DNA of 64,000 nt from Oikopleura dioica (lineage: Eukaryota > Chordata > Appendicularia > Copelata > Oikopleuridae): contig OU015568.1 of NCBI GenBank assembly GCA_907165135.1, forward strand, positions 13,090,501-13,154,500, in the 5' to 3' direction. The notes beneath the pieces are model-generated. The model was not told the DNA's origin and made no database searches. It worked only from the letters and a program-made list of their open reading frames with translations. Position 1 is the first letter of the stretch. Every line of letters begins with the position of its first letter. The translations under genes and the position numbers were made by a program. Positions 35,761-53,723 of the stretch are shown here, piece by piece.

Positions 35761-37552
35761 ATGAATCCAGCTGCTGTTGCTCATCTGAGTATGTTTGTTT
35801 TGAAAGAGAAAGTTACTTTAAACATGGCGTAGGTCGGGCGAGTCGAGTCAGTAAAGTGGTGAAAGCTGCTCTTGGCAAGAATCTGCTCAATGATGAAAGT
35901 CCAGTTTTGGATCTTTATGATTTAGAAGGCCTTCGAGGAAGATTTCGGGAGGTCCAAGGTAAAATTAAGGGTATTTCCTTTTTATTGAAAACAAGGAGGA
36001 TATCGTCTTTGTTGACTTTTGCATTGAAATCATTTCCCAGAAGCGTTGCCATCATGGAATCACGCATTTGCGATCAAGACGAACCCGATTCGAGGGGTAA
36101 TGTTAGAGGCGAAAAAGTGCGGCCTTGGAGCGGAAGCAGCTTCAATCGGTGAACTTGAGCACGCGTTGCAGCTTGGCTTCGATCGATCAAAGATCGTCTA
36201 CGATTCTCCTGTTAAAACGAAAGCCCATCTCAAACACGCGCTCAACGCAGGAGTTGTCATTAACCTCGACAATCTGGAAGAAGTTGAGAAAGTGAATGAA
36301 ATTTTACCCGACTTAAATGTCGATGTGACCGGTAAAATTGGCATGCGAGTGAATCCTAACGTCGGAGCTGGAAAAATTGCCATGTCTTCGACTGCTGGGA
36401 AATCGTCGAAGTTTGGACTGCCGATGACCGGGGAATTCGAAGAAGAAGTGATCAAGATCATCCTCGACAACTCTTGGATTCAAGGTCTTCATCAGCATAT
36501 CGGAAGCCAGGGTATCTCGCTCGACCAGCTTACTCTTGGAGTGGAACGACTTGTCAAATTAGGAATCGGTTTTTATCATTTTACCCTGATTTTACCTTGT
36601 CTCAATGGTAAAATCGTTTGATAGCAAGGAAGATAAACGACCTCGCTGGAAAGAAGCAAATCAAATACATCGATGTCGGTGGAGGAATCCCAACAGACTA
36701 TGAATCTGACGATGAAAAAGTTGCATTCGCAGAATATGCAAAGTTGATTACAGATCGAGTGCCCAATCTTGCAGAATTTTCGTTTCACTCAGAGTTTGGC
36801 CGCTCTTTAGTGACGAAATACGCTTTTTCTGTTTCAAAAGTTGAGACTGTCAAAACATGGGGTGATAGAATTACTGTTTTGACACATTTCGGATCAAATC
36901 AGTTCTTGAGAGAGGTCTATCTTCCCGATACGTGGTTTCACCGGATGTCTGTATTGGATAAGGTACCTGGCTAGATACAGTTTCAACGCTTAGCTTTAAA
37001 GTTTTTCGTTTAAATTGTGGCATCAATTTTGAACCCAAGCTTCAGCCTTTTTAGAACGGAGATCCAAAGACAGGCGACTTAATCGAGCAAGACGTCGGTG
37101 GCCCCCTTTGTTTCCAAGGTTTCTTTATAACTTTTCCTATCATTAGATAGCCAGCAATATCGGTATATAATTAAATATATTAAAGGGGACTATCTTGCTA
37201 AAGCACGAGCGTTGCCTGAAATCAAGCCTGGCGATTACATCGTGATGCATGATATCGGTGGCTATACATATGCGCTCTACTCGCGCTTCAATTCTATCCA
37301 GGTAGGTTCATTTGATATCAAAAATAAGCTGAGCGTAAAGCAACAACATATCTGCTCCTTTGATATTCAGAATATCATATTCTGTAATTATATTATCATC
37401 AAATAGTCTTACGATGTCAATTTAAAATGTTACTTAAGGCCCCCGCTGTTTATGGTTACGATGAGTCGCATAACTTCTACGAATACAAATCTCGAGAAAG
37501 TTTGGCGGAAACCCTCTCTTTCTGGGGCCATCGAGAGCCGAAAAATATCTAA
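35761..37552 (+). CDS. Diaminopimelate/ornithine-decarboxylase-like PLP enzyme (fold type III)
   Basis: About seven exons join in phase from ATG 35761 (MNPAAVAHL). The alanine-racemase-like barrel shows the PLP lysine in HAFAIKTNP (about 36059-36083), HQHIGSQG (36490), the phosphate-binding Gly loop IDVGGGIPTDYES (36670) and EFGRSLVTKYAF (36790). The C-terminal domain has GGPLCFQGDYLAKA and GGYTYALYSRFNS, positions matching the Cys-Glu-x-Asp and Tyr motifs of LysA and ODC; here Glu of CESGD is replaced (CFQGD). HIGSQ is typical of meso-diaminopimelate decarboxylases rather than animal ODC (PHxR-type). Animals do not make lysine by this route, so the substrate may differ. The exon-rich structure shows that it is a settled nuclear gene. 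Possible horizontal origin. Confidence 0.85.
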
Positions 37553-37768
37553 AAAGCAATCTGTTGGGGCGTTAATTGCCCCCTTCTGTTCTGCTTTCTT
37601 GTTGTACCACTCGTAATGTACGATTGGGGTCGGCATGGTTACTCCATTGTTTGAACTGCTCCTAATAAACACAGAATATCTACATATGTCCGAGTTCCGC
37701 CTCAGTAAATGTCATTCCTAGAGGTTTGATTAGCTCCAAGGAGAGAGGTTTTCGTAATAGAGAGGCTT

Positions 37769-40807
<3,039 letters not shown>

Positions 40808-41439
40808 CGAGTATTTCCTAATCGTACTTTTTCTTCCGGCTAAGGACATGTCTTGAAGCCTCTGAAAAGACAGCGTGAGATCAAAAGAACGCCTCAACTT
40901 GTTCAAAATGTTCACCGGATATGGGCGAGAAATGCAATTTTACCAAACAGGAAATCATTCGAAATTCTTATAAATAATAAGCCTAATTGAACTAAGAAAA
41001 AAATCGTAATAAAATGGATTAGTAAAAATTGAAATTGTAATTTTGAATGAAATTAAAAGCACAACAACAACTCTGCCTGCTCTCTAGATTTTGTACAACC
41101 CTTTTTTACACAAATAAACAACACAATTCAAAAACTGTTCATTCCTTCAGAGATTCTTTCTCGTTCAGGAACCCAGAATTCGAGTGGTTCGATCTGTTTT
41201 CCGGGCAGCGCGATTGGCTGAGCCTGGAAAGCAATTTTTTCGCTTGGTTTCCGACTTTTTATCGAGAGAAAAAGCGGTTCTGCGTGAATAAAGAGAATTC
41301 TGTTTGGAAATTTTGCAATTCTTTCTAGAATCCTGTTTAATTTTCAGGGGATGATTCATTTAAACGTTAATAAGTGGTATTTGAAGAATCCTCGACTGTG
41401 CTTTTTTACGATTCATATAGGAAAATTGTATTTTTAGAG
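40808..41439. other. Intergenic region before MCM6
   Basis: AT-rich with A runs. The ORF at 41047-41328 shows no family resemblance. TATTTTTAG directly before the MCM6 ATG is a plausible spliced-leader acceptor. Confidence 0.45.
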
Positions 41440-44598
<3,159 letters not shown>

Positions 44599-44789
44599 CT
44601 CCAGAGCCATGCTTTTCACACATTCCTGACACTCACTTACTCCTAGGCCCTTTTCTACTACTGCGGCGTAATAACCTGGACTTTGACTGTTCAGAAAATT
44701 GGTTTTGTGGTAATTTTCAATCGTTGTTACGAAGCCAGCGTGAATCCAAACACGCGCGGTCTTTATTCCAACTTTTGTATAATCATGTC

Positions 44790-45748
44790 TAGGGGAAATC
44801 ACTAATAATTTGACTTTTTGTAGGGCTTAGTAGGGTGGGCATATAATACAGTTTTAGAAAGCCCAGAAGCTGGGGAACATTTTGACTATTGACACTTGGG
44901 GGTGATCTCGTACCCTGAGGGCATTTAGGTACCTCCAAAGTCCCAAAATCTGGCCAATTCCGGAAATGGGAAATTTTGAGGCAATAACTCGACCTTTCAG
45001 AAGGTGCCGTCTATCCTAGATTGTAGACCAGGCTCTGACGGTCATTTTGAGATATAGAAAAGTACTGAGACCCTGGGGTTCCTGAGGAGCTAGAGGCTCT
45101 TGAAGTCGGGGAACTCGAGAAAAATTCCGTACTTTTCTACAAAAAGTACACCATTTGTGTCACAAATACCTCCCAAAGACTTTTTATCTATGTTTCTTCA
45201 CTAAAAAATGTTTAAGAAATCATTTGGGGTCATCCGAGGTCAGATCGGGTCACTCATGACAGTTTTCTAAATTTCTTATAATTTCTGACCTAGAGTGACC
45301 TCAGATGACCCCAAATGATTTCTTGAACATTTTTTCATGAAGAAACATAGATAAAAAGTCCTTGGGACGCATTTGTGACACAAATGGTGTACTTTTTGTA
45401 AAAAAGTACTCAATTTTTGTCGAGTTCCCCGACTTCAAGAGCCTCTAGCTCCTCAGGAACCCCAGGGTCTCAGTACTTTTCTATATCTCAAAATGACCGT
45501 CAGAGCCTGGGCTACAATCTAGGATAGACGGTACCTTCTGAAAGGTCGAGTTATTGCCTCAAAATTTCCCATTTCCGGAATTGGCCAGATTTTGGGACTT
45601 TGGAGGTACCTAAATGCCCTCAGGGTACGAGATCACCCCCAAGTGTCAATAGTCAAAATGTTCCCCAGCTTCTGGGCTTTCTAAAACTGTATTATACGCT
45701 CACCCTACTAAGCCCTACAAAAAGTCAAATTATTAGTGATTTCCCCTA
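44790..45748. mobile_element. Foldback hAT-like MITE, copy 2
   Basis: Perfect terminal inverted repeats of about 39 bp (TAGGGGAAATCACTAATAAT... at 44790, complement ending at 45748) are flanked by the exact 8-bp duplication ATCATGTC (44782-44789 and 45749-45756). The two arms pair almost along their full length around a centre near 45270, so the whole element can fold into one hairpin of more than 400 bp. No transposase ORF. It shares arm blocks with copy 1 (CCCAGAAGCTG, TCTCGTACCCTGAGGGCATT, CTCTGACGGTCATTTTGA) and lies just past the MCM6 stop. High arm identity and the intact duplication suggest a recent insertion. Confidence 0.9.
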
Positions 45749-45756
45749 ATCATGTC

Positions 45757-46653
45757 TTTCATTTCTTTTAGTTCACAACCGCTTTATAAACTGCCATTTA
45801 TTTTTTATAATAATAAAATCGAAGAAGACATGAAATTGATAGTCAGTGCATGTTTTTCTTTCAAAGATTTGCTCTGACTAAACTTTCTTGCAGAGGGATT
45901 TTTATTCTCAATTATTTTTTCAATGACCGTACACAGACTAATGCATGCATAATGAGTTTAATTTCCTTACTTGGATAAAAATTGAGATTCTTATAATGTT
46001 TAATTATTCCGTCGCTGGCTCTCCAGTAATGGCAGCTTAGTAGAGCAGAGAATTATTCGTGCTCGTGTCGAGAATCTTTCGAGAGTGTTCTAAGTAATTG
46101 GGACGTCTTTACACTACAATAGCACACATTACTTTCATTGCCTTTCGCTACAACCGTTTACATGGTTTTTGACGAACACGTCCACAAGAATCTGATGAAC
46201 TATTCGAGCAGAGGAGATCTCCCGTTTTGAATCCTGTCAAGAATCAACAGCAAGGGTTGAGTTTCAACATGGCTAGACATATGAAAATAGAATGAAATTA
46301 CACGAGAAAATCTGACGAAAGCGCTCAACACGCGAGTGAGACGGAAACCTGATCCAGAATGAATGGGTCTTCCCAATATCACGAGAGAAATGTATAAGAA
46401 TATTTTCTCATTTTGTATTTACGAAAATTTCGATACAATGAAGGTTGAACCATTCGTCTTCATGTTGTCAATCCGCCCTTTCTGTAAAGGATAATGAACG
46501 CCAAAAACATGGCTGATTTTAAACTATTGAATTGTACATCCGAGCGAGGAAAGCGCGACATCACGCGGAGTCGCCTTCATATAAACCGGTCTCGGCTAAA
46601 ATTAAACTTATACTCATATCATCTCCGGTCAAATAGTAATTTTTCTCGAAACC
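45757..46653. other. Intergenic region
   Basis: AT-rich; no coding sequence recognised on either strand. The segment 46560-46620 just upstream of the peptide gene is the likely promoter. Confidence 0.4.
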
Positions 46654-46881
46654 ATGCGGACTTTGGTATTTTTATGTATGTTCTGCATTTTACAGATAGA
46701 AGCGCGCAGAGGATCATCGAATAGAAGACGAACCAGAGGATCCCGTCGAAGACCTGTGCCAGAGAATAGACAAATCAACCATGAGTACTTTAACTGTGTT
46801 GCAAATTTTCTTTGTCCAAATGATGTCTCGCTCGACACTTGCAGACACGAAGCTGTCCGCACTTGCTCAGCAAAGTATTAA
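46654..46881 (+). CDS. Short secreted basic peptide with four cysteines
   Basis: This single-exon ORF of 75 aa starts with a good signal peptide (MRTLVFLCMFCILQIEA). An Arg-rich stretch with dibasic sites follows (RRGSSNRRRTRGSRRRP). The C-terminal half has four Cys spaced C-x6-C-x8-C-x7-C (FNCVANFLCPND, DTCRHEAVRTC). This layout suits a processed secreted peptide or a small antimicrobial-like protein, with two disulfides in the mature part. I recognise no family. The ATG is the first in frame and follows CGAAACC. Confidence 0.55.
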   Translation: MRTLVFLCMFCILQIEARRGSSNRRRTRGSRRRPVPENRQINHEYFNCVANFLCPNDVSLDTCRHEAVRTCSAKY

Positions 46882-47516
46882 ATGCTCACAGTCCATAAAC
46901 GAAACGCTTAAAACGTCCGAGTATATCCGTAAATGTTGTATCATAGTAGCAGCTAGCGTTTTCAAAAGACCTGCCTTTCATTACCACTTCAACTGTATCA
47001 TAACTTTCACGAGAAGACTGTAGAAAAAAAGCTTTTCTATAAGCCTCACATTCTGTAGTATTACTATGTAAATACACTGTACAGGGGGCGCTCCATCGCA
47101 CCATCCCGGCTTTCTGAGTTCAAATTCTTATTTAATTGCTTAATAAACTCTAACATTCACTGCGAGACAAATTACTTCCGGATTTTTATTTTTGTTGATA
47201 AGCAGGTAAAGGCGATAATTAGAGTCAAGAGAATTCACTCTTCTGGGTATGCTAACTGCTGGGTTCGATCCTTTCCAGTAAATCTTTCAAGGAGACAAGT
47301 TTCTATCGTATAGCAGACAAAAGTGTTGAACTTTGATAGATATTGATGAAAACAGAATTATGATGCTGTTTATTTATTCAGGAACATATTAAGAGGGGTG
47401 AACAAATAAGCGATAGTCTATTTTTGAGTTCATTCATCCGTTAGATTTTTCATAGCATTAAAATTATCGCATAATAAGTAAGCAAACGAACATTTTCCTG
47501 ATAAACTCGTTTTAAT
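46882..47516. other. Intergenic region
   Basis: AT-rich with no supported gene on either strand. Its right end holds the 3' flank of the minus-strand coiled-coil gene. Confidence 0.4.
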
Positions 47517-48470
47517 TCACATAACGCTTCCAATCTCCTTGTTGATTTCAGTCATTGTGTTGAGCAACAAGTTATGGCCCTTCTCAGCAGCCTTAACAAA
47601 TGGTAAAACGTAAATTTCGATAAATGAACGACCTGAATGATGTTCATCAGTTGTCGATTCGCGGTTTTCAGCGGTTCCATTTCAACATTTGCCTTGGCAA
47701 TATCCTTTTCCATAAGTTCAGCGGTTTCTTTTTGAAATTTAACATTGTTCTTGAGCTCAGTAATTCGTTGATTGTTTGCTTTCTTCTGCGCTTAAATTAT
47801 ATTTAATTGACTTGTCTTAAAGATCTCTAAGATAATATGTCTTCGAGTATTTTAAGAAATATTTAACTACCGATTTATTTAAAGCCTAACTTTGCCGGCT
47901 ACCTGTAAGATCGTTGACAATTTCAGAATGCACATTGCAAGTTCCTTTCAAACTGGAAAGTTGCTTGTTCAAATCCCTGATGTGATTCTTTGAAGCTTCA
48001 AGTGTATTTTCCATCGAGTTTATCTGCAAGCTCGCAGCTAACACCTAAAGTTAAGCTCTCTAAAAATAGTTCTACAAGAATTGAACCTTGTCCATCAGAC
48101 GTTTTCGAATTTCTTTTTCTTCCTCTGTAAACCCAAGCTCTTCTTCGACGGCAAGGTGAAGCTGTCTTCTGATGAGGCGGATGTCATGCTCTCCGAATCT
48201 TGAAGACGTTTTTCAGCAAGTTTTTAGAGTATTATTAATCAGATAGTTTTACGCCTAATGTTTTGACTAAAATGCATGTAGAAGTTGCTGACAGAATCAT
48301 CAGATAATATATTGACAAATTTGATAACGATTAATTGGCGAATATTTTAATCGACAGGCAAACAACTACTAAGTTAGTAGTCACCTCAATATTTGACCGC
48401 GTTTGCCGTCTTTGATAATTGGCTTGTTCTCATCATCTGCTTTCGCGTCCTTCTTCGGCGCATCTGCCAT
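47517..48470 (-). CDS. Coiled-coil protein of about 220 aa
   Basis: The ATG (complement of 48468-48470) opens MADAPKKDAKADDENKP, a Lys/Asp-rich leader. Later exons are helical: about 48095-48215 (HDIRLIRRQLHLAVEEELGF, EEEKEIRKRLMDKV), 47905-48045 (INSMENTLEASKNHIRDLNK), about 47640-47790 (RITELKNNVKFQKETAELME) and the final exon ending MTEINKEIGSVM at 47517. Heptad-like spacing suggests a long coiled coil. The style and the neighbouring CATSPER1 gene suggest a cytoskeletal or axonemal part, but I could not assign a family. It lies 200 bp downstream of CATSPER1 on the same strand, so co-transcription is possible. Confidence 0.65.
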
Positions 48471-48668
48471 TATTTGTTTTCTTTAAGTCTCTCCTTTTTA
48501 TTTTTTCTTTGCACGTTTTCTAGTTCTGCGAGATCTGCGCCCTCGTGCAAAGCCTTTTGATATTTTATTGAGTCAGTGTGCGTCCCCGCACTTGAACCTT
48601 TCTCATCACTCATACGACCTTTTTGATAGTAAGCAGTTTATTAATAAATATTGTGCAGTGTATAGAAA

Positions 48669-51600
48669 TCAAGCATTTAATCCGTAGAGATCATCAGATT
48701 GTTGGATAGCCTCGTCAATAACTCGTTCGTATGTGGCGAAGTGATCCTGAACATTTCATGTCCTTCTCTATTTTTGAGTCCCTTTTTCGTACCTCAAATA
48801 GAAAAAGGTGCTTTTCGATCGCTGGAAGAACTTTGAAGTACCACTCGTGAATGTCTTTTTGTGTTTCCGTCTTGTCTTCAACGAATTCTTCAAACTCTTC
48901 TGCGTGGTTTTTCTTTTGAATATCATGTGATGAGAATTCATCATCACTAAAGCCAAGATACAGAGTGTTGGGTAAGGTAAGTACCTTTCATCGTCAGATA
49001 AGTTCATATTATCAATCGCTGTCAGGAAGTTTTTCTGTTCATCTGCTGATGCCGATTCCTTGTATTTCGCCTGTTCGAATGAAACTTGAAATTCGTCGAC
49101 GAGAACAGCAATGATCAAGTTCAAAAATACCATCGACATAACGAAGATGTAAGCTGAAAGATTATAAAATCGTTTTCTGATCGATGTCTATTCTACCAAT
49201 CAAGTAAGCAAGAAGAGGTTTGTTGATAGTCTCGCCATTAGAGCTCGGATTGAACCTGTTTACAGAACCTTCCTGAACACGAGGTCAAGAAAAGGATAAA
49301 CTTTAGAATCTAAAGTTTAGATAGACCTCAAAAGTGTTGACCTTTCCTGAAGAATTTCAAACCAATCGTCAAGAGTTAAAAGTTGAAAGAGGGTGAAAAA
49401 CGTGAGCATCATGTTTCCAAATTGTGATGGGAGAATTCTTCCAAAAAGAGAACAGCCGATGATTCCGAAAATGATGAGGATTCCTCCCATAAGTTTGAGA
49501 AAGGGTTTAAGATTCCACATTGCTTTGATGATGGTCGTAATGTATGTTTCTATAAATTTTGGTTACCAAGCGAAATTCATCCAACTCTCACCAAGTTTTT
49601 TCACCCACTTGAGAGCTCGAACAACTCGAAGAATTCTCACAGATCTAAGAAGTCTGAGCAATTTTGCTGTTCGCGCTACATTAGCCGCATCAGCTGCTCC
49701 ACCACCGCTTGTATTAGTTTTTCCATCGCTGGTTTTTTCCATGTAAATTGGATACACCAAATCGAAGACTGAAAAGCGTCTTAGTCTTGAAAAGAGGTAA
49801 TTGTCGGAGGAGATTAGTTCTTTCTTGTCGCGCGGGTCTTTTTTTACCTGAAATGAGTACGAGGATGAAATCGATGCGATCCCACCAGCTTTCGACAAAG
49901 TAGGACCACCGGAAAATGTACACCTTTATCAAGCATTCGACGATATAGGCAGCAACGAATATGTTTTCCAATGTTGAAATCAAGTTGCCATGGCTTTGAA
50001 CGAGGTTTCCTAACAAAATCAAGTCGATAAAACGTTCTTTTGAGATTTAGAAATCCGATTCCTAGCGACAAAGTCTCTTGACTGGGGAATATGGGGCATG
50101 ATTGGGGTTGCGCTCGTGGGATTTTGGCCCGAAACGACTTGTTTTCAAAAAACGCTGAAACCACGAGACCATAGGTGAAAATAGGCATAAATTCCATAAA
50201 AATTAGTAAAAATTAAAAATTTTTGATTTTTGGTCGCAAAATAGCGATTTAAAAAAAAAAACCACGAGTTTCGGACATTTGGTCAAATTACTCATGCCCA
50301 CAACGACCAACAACCAAACCGACACCACCACAAGATAGCTCAGACGATGCTCTCTATAAATCAATTGAAACCTCGTCCGGTAGTGCCCGGTAACGAAAAT
50401 GCGGCCCATTTGAAAATTTCCGTTTTGGCGTAAAAATCGCCATTTTAGATTATCGGATTTAATATGCTAATAAAATGAACAAAAGGGGCCGTCTCAGCCC
50501 CGTTCCTTGATTATTTAATTTAAGGGGCTTGCCGGCCCTTCGGGCCGTCTCAGCCCCGTTCCTTGATTATTTAATTTAAGGGGCTTGCCGGCCCTTCGGG
50601 CCGTCTCAGCCCCGTTCCTTGATTATTTAATTTAAGGGGCTTGCCGGCCCTTCGGGCCGTCTCAGCCCCGTTCCTTGATTATTTAATTTAAGGGGCTTGC
50701 CGGCCCTTCGGGCCGTCTCAGCCCCGTTCCTTGATTATTTAATTTAAGGGGCTTGCCGGCCCTTCGGGCCGTCTCAGCCCCGTTCCTTGATTATTTAATT
50801 TAAGGGGCTTGCCGGCCCTTCGGGCCGTCTCAGCCCCGTTCCTTGATTATTTAATTTAAGGGGCTTGCCGGCCCTTCGGGCCGTCTCAGCCCCGTTCCTT
50901 GATTATTTAATTTAAGGGGCTTGCCGGCCCTTCGGGCCGTCTCAGCCCCGTTCCTTGATTATTTAATTTAAGGGGCTTGCCGGCCCTTCGGGCCGTCTCA
51001 GCCCCGTTCCTTGATTATTTAATTTAAGGGGCTTGCCGGCCCTTCGGGCCGTCTCAGCCCCGTTCCTTGATTATTTAATTTAAGGGGCTTGCCGGCCCTT
51101 CGGGCCGTCTCAGCCCCGTTCCTTGATTATTTAATTTAAGGGGCTTGCCGGCCCTTCGGGCCGTCTCAGCCCCGTTCCTTGATTATTTAATTTAAGGGGC
51201 TTGCCGGCCCTTCGGGCCGTCTCAGCCCCGTTCCTTGATTATTTAATTTAAGGGGCTTTCCGGCCCTTCGGGCCGTCTCAGCCCCGTTCCTTGATTATTT
51301 AATTTAAGGGCTTGCCGGCCCTTCGGGCCGTCTCAGCCCCGTTCCTTGATTATTTAATTTAAGGGGCTTGCCGGCCCTTCGGGCCGTCTCAGCCCCGTTC
51401 CTTGATTATTTAATTTAAGGGGCTTGCCGGCCCTTCGGGCCGTCTCAGCCCCGTTCCTTGATTATTTAATTTAAGGGGCTTGCCGGCCCTTCGGGCCGTC
51501 TCAGCCCCGTTCCTTGATTATTTAATTTAAGGGGCTTGCCGGCCCTTCGGGCCGTCTCAGCCCCGTTCCTTGATTATTTAATTTAAGGGGCTTGCCGGCC

Positions 51601-53723
51601 CTTCGGGCCGTCTCAGCCCCGTTCCTTGATTATTTAATTTAAGGGGCTTGCCGGCCCTTCGGGCCGTCTCAGCCCCGTTCCTTGATTATTTAATTTAAGG
51701 GCTTGCCGGCCCTTCGGGCCGTCTCAGCCCCGTTCCTTGATTATTTAATTTAAGGGGCTTGCCGGCCCTTCGGGCCGTCTCAGCCCCGTTCCTTGATTAT
51801 TTAATTTAAGGGCTTGCCGGCCCTTCGGGCCGTCTCAGCCCCGTTCCTTGATTATTTAATTTAAGGGCTTGCCGGCCCTTCGGGCCGTCTCAGCCCCGTT
51901 CCTTGATTATTTAATTTAAGGGCTTGCCGGCCCTTCGGGCCGTCTCAGCCCCGTTCCTTGATTATTTAATTTAAGGGGCTTGCCGGCCCTTCGGGCCGTC
52001 TCAGCCCCGTTCCTTGATTATTTAATTTAAGGGGCTTGCCGGCCCTTCGGGCCGTCTCAGCCCCGTTCCTTGATTATTTAATTTAAGGGGCTTGCCGGCC
52101 CTTCGGGCCGTCTCAGCCCCGTTCCTTGATTATTTAATTTAAGGGGCTTGCCGGCCCTTCGGGCCGTCTCAGCCCCGTTCCTTGATTATTTAATTTAAGG
52201 GGCTTGCCGGCCCTTCGGGCCGTCTCAGCCCCGTTCCTTGATTATTTAATTTAAGGGGCTTGCCGGCCCTTCGGGCCGTCTCAGCCCCGTTCCTTGATTA
52301 TTTAATTTAAGGGGCTTGCCGGCCCTTCGGGCCGTCTCAGCCCCGTTCCTTGATTATTTAATTTAAGGGGCTTGCCGGCCCTTCGGGCCGTCTCAGCCCC
52401 GTTCCTTGATTATTTAATTTAAGGGGCTTGCCGGCCCTTCGGGCCGTCTCAGCCCCGTTCCTTGATTATTTAATTTAAGGGGCTTGCCGGCCCTTCGGGC
52501 CGTCTCAGCCCCGTTCCTTGATTATTTAATTTAAGGGCTTGCCGGCCCTTCGGGCCGTCTCAGCCCCGTTCCTTGATTATTTAATTTAAGGGCTTGCCGG
52601 CCCTTCGGGCCGTCTCAGCCCCGTTCCTTGATTATTTAATTTAAGGGCTTGCCGGCCCTTCGGGCCGTCTCAGCCCCGTTCCTTGATTATTTAATTTAAG
52701 GGCTTGCCGGCCCTTCGGGCCGTCTCAGCCCCGTTCCTTGATTATTTAATTTAAGGGGCTTGCCGGCCCTTCGGGCCGTCTCAGCCCCGTTCCTTGATTA
52801 TTTAATTTAAGGGGCTTGCCGGCCCTTCGGGCCGTCTCAGCCCCGTTCCTTGATTATTTAATTTAAGGGGCTTGCCGGCCCTTCGGGCCGTCTCAGCCCC
52901 GTTCCTTGATTATTTAATTTAAGGGCTTGCCGGCCCTTCGGGCCGTCTCAGCCCCGTTCCTTGATTATTTAATTTAAGGGGCTTGCCGGCCCTTCGGGCC
53001 GTCTCAGCCCCGTTCCTTGATTATTTAATTTAAGGGGCTTGCCGGCCCTTCGGGCCGTCTCAGCCCCGTTCCTTGATTATTTAATTTAAGGGGCTTGCCG
53101 GCCCTTCGGGCCGTCTCAGCCCCGTTCCTTGATTATTTAATTTAAGGGGCTTGACATAGGCGTGGGACTCTGAGGTGATCATTCTCAGTTACGTCCCCAA
53201 CCCCGCCCACACCCATTTGGTACAAAAATACAAATTAGGCAAGTCTTCCGCTCAATTATGGTTTCAATATAAATTTTTAAAAATAATTTTTTTTTTGATT
53301 TGCAAATTAAATATCCTACTTCGACTTTTTTCGACTCGAAAAAATCATTATTGAGCTTATAAAATGGTTGTCTAGGTTCGCTCAGGCTTAGTTTTGCAAA
53401 AATAAAAAAATCGATTTTTCGACACCTAAACCCTTAATTTTTCGTATTTTTTTTTATTTTTTTCTTGATTAGGACCTCAGAAATATGTCCACAAAATTTC
53501 ATTCCTCCAACTCAAGTGCAAAAAAAGTCGATTTTCCCACTGGCGCAACCCCAGGCATGATGAGTAGAACGATATTGATGAGAACGCAAAACTGAATCGT
53601 TGCGTTTAGAGTTGGTAGCCATTCGAATAAGATGCGCTGCGTTGTCGATCCTCCGTCCACTATTTTTTCGATCTTTTTGTTTGCTGCTTCTTCTTTTTTT
53701 ACTTCGTTTAGGCCGATTGTCAT
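48669..53723 (-). CDS. CATSPER1: Sperm cation channel subunit, CATSPER1-like
   Basis: A single six-helix channel domain is spread over minus-strand exons. S1: about 53550-53723 (TLNATIQFCVLINIVLLIMP). S2-S3: 49853-50009 (NIFVAAYIVECLIKVYIF, SWWDRIDFILVLIS). S4: about 49590-49690, with Arg/Lys every third residue (LLRLLRSVRILRVVRALKWV). S5 and pore: 49345-49520 (FGNMMLTFFTLFQLLTLDDW). S6: about 49060-49150 (MSMVFLNLIIAVLVDEFQVS). The pore motif TLDDW is the CatSper T-x-D/E-x-W filter, and the C-terminal WYFKVLPAIEKHLFLFE ... YERVIDEAIQQ fits CATSPER1. The channel carries alkaline-activated Ca2+ entry in the sperm flagellum. The N-terminus is short, without the His-rich tail of mammals. The S1-S2 intron (50010-53549) is 3.5 kb and holds a satellite array. 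Confidence 0.88.
50485..53155. repeat. 56-bp tandem satellite array, about 48 copies
   Basis: Units are nearly identical and 56 bp long: a GC-rich part CGGCCCTTCGGGCCG, then TCTCAGCCCCGTTCCTTG, then ATTATTTAATTTAAGGGGCT. About ten units are 55 bp (AAGGG instead of AAGGGG), clustered at 51.69-51.93 and 52.52-52.73 kb. One unit has a T for G near 51259. Each unit can form two hairpins: a 6-bp GC stem with a 3-nt loop, and AGCCCC pairing with GGGGCT across the AT segment. The array lies wholly within a CATSPER1 intron and is transcribed with it. There are no spacers, so it is not CRISPR-like. Confidence 0.95.

Noticed and set aside
41047-41328. 93-aa plus-strand ORF upstream of MCM6
   Set aside because: Low-complexity Phe/Ser-rich translation without domain or signal peptide; intergenic.
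47255-47280. tRNA gene (B-box-like GGGTTCGATCC)
   Set aside because: No matching A box, acceptor stem or T stem could be folded around it.
50485-53155. CRISPR array
   Set aside because: The units are direct tandem repeats with no unique spacers, inside an intron of an animal ion-channel gene.
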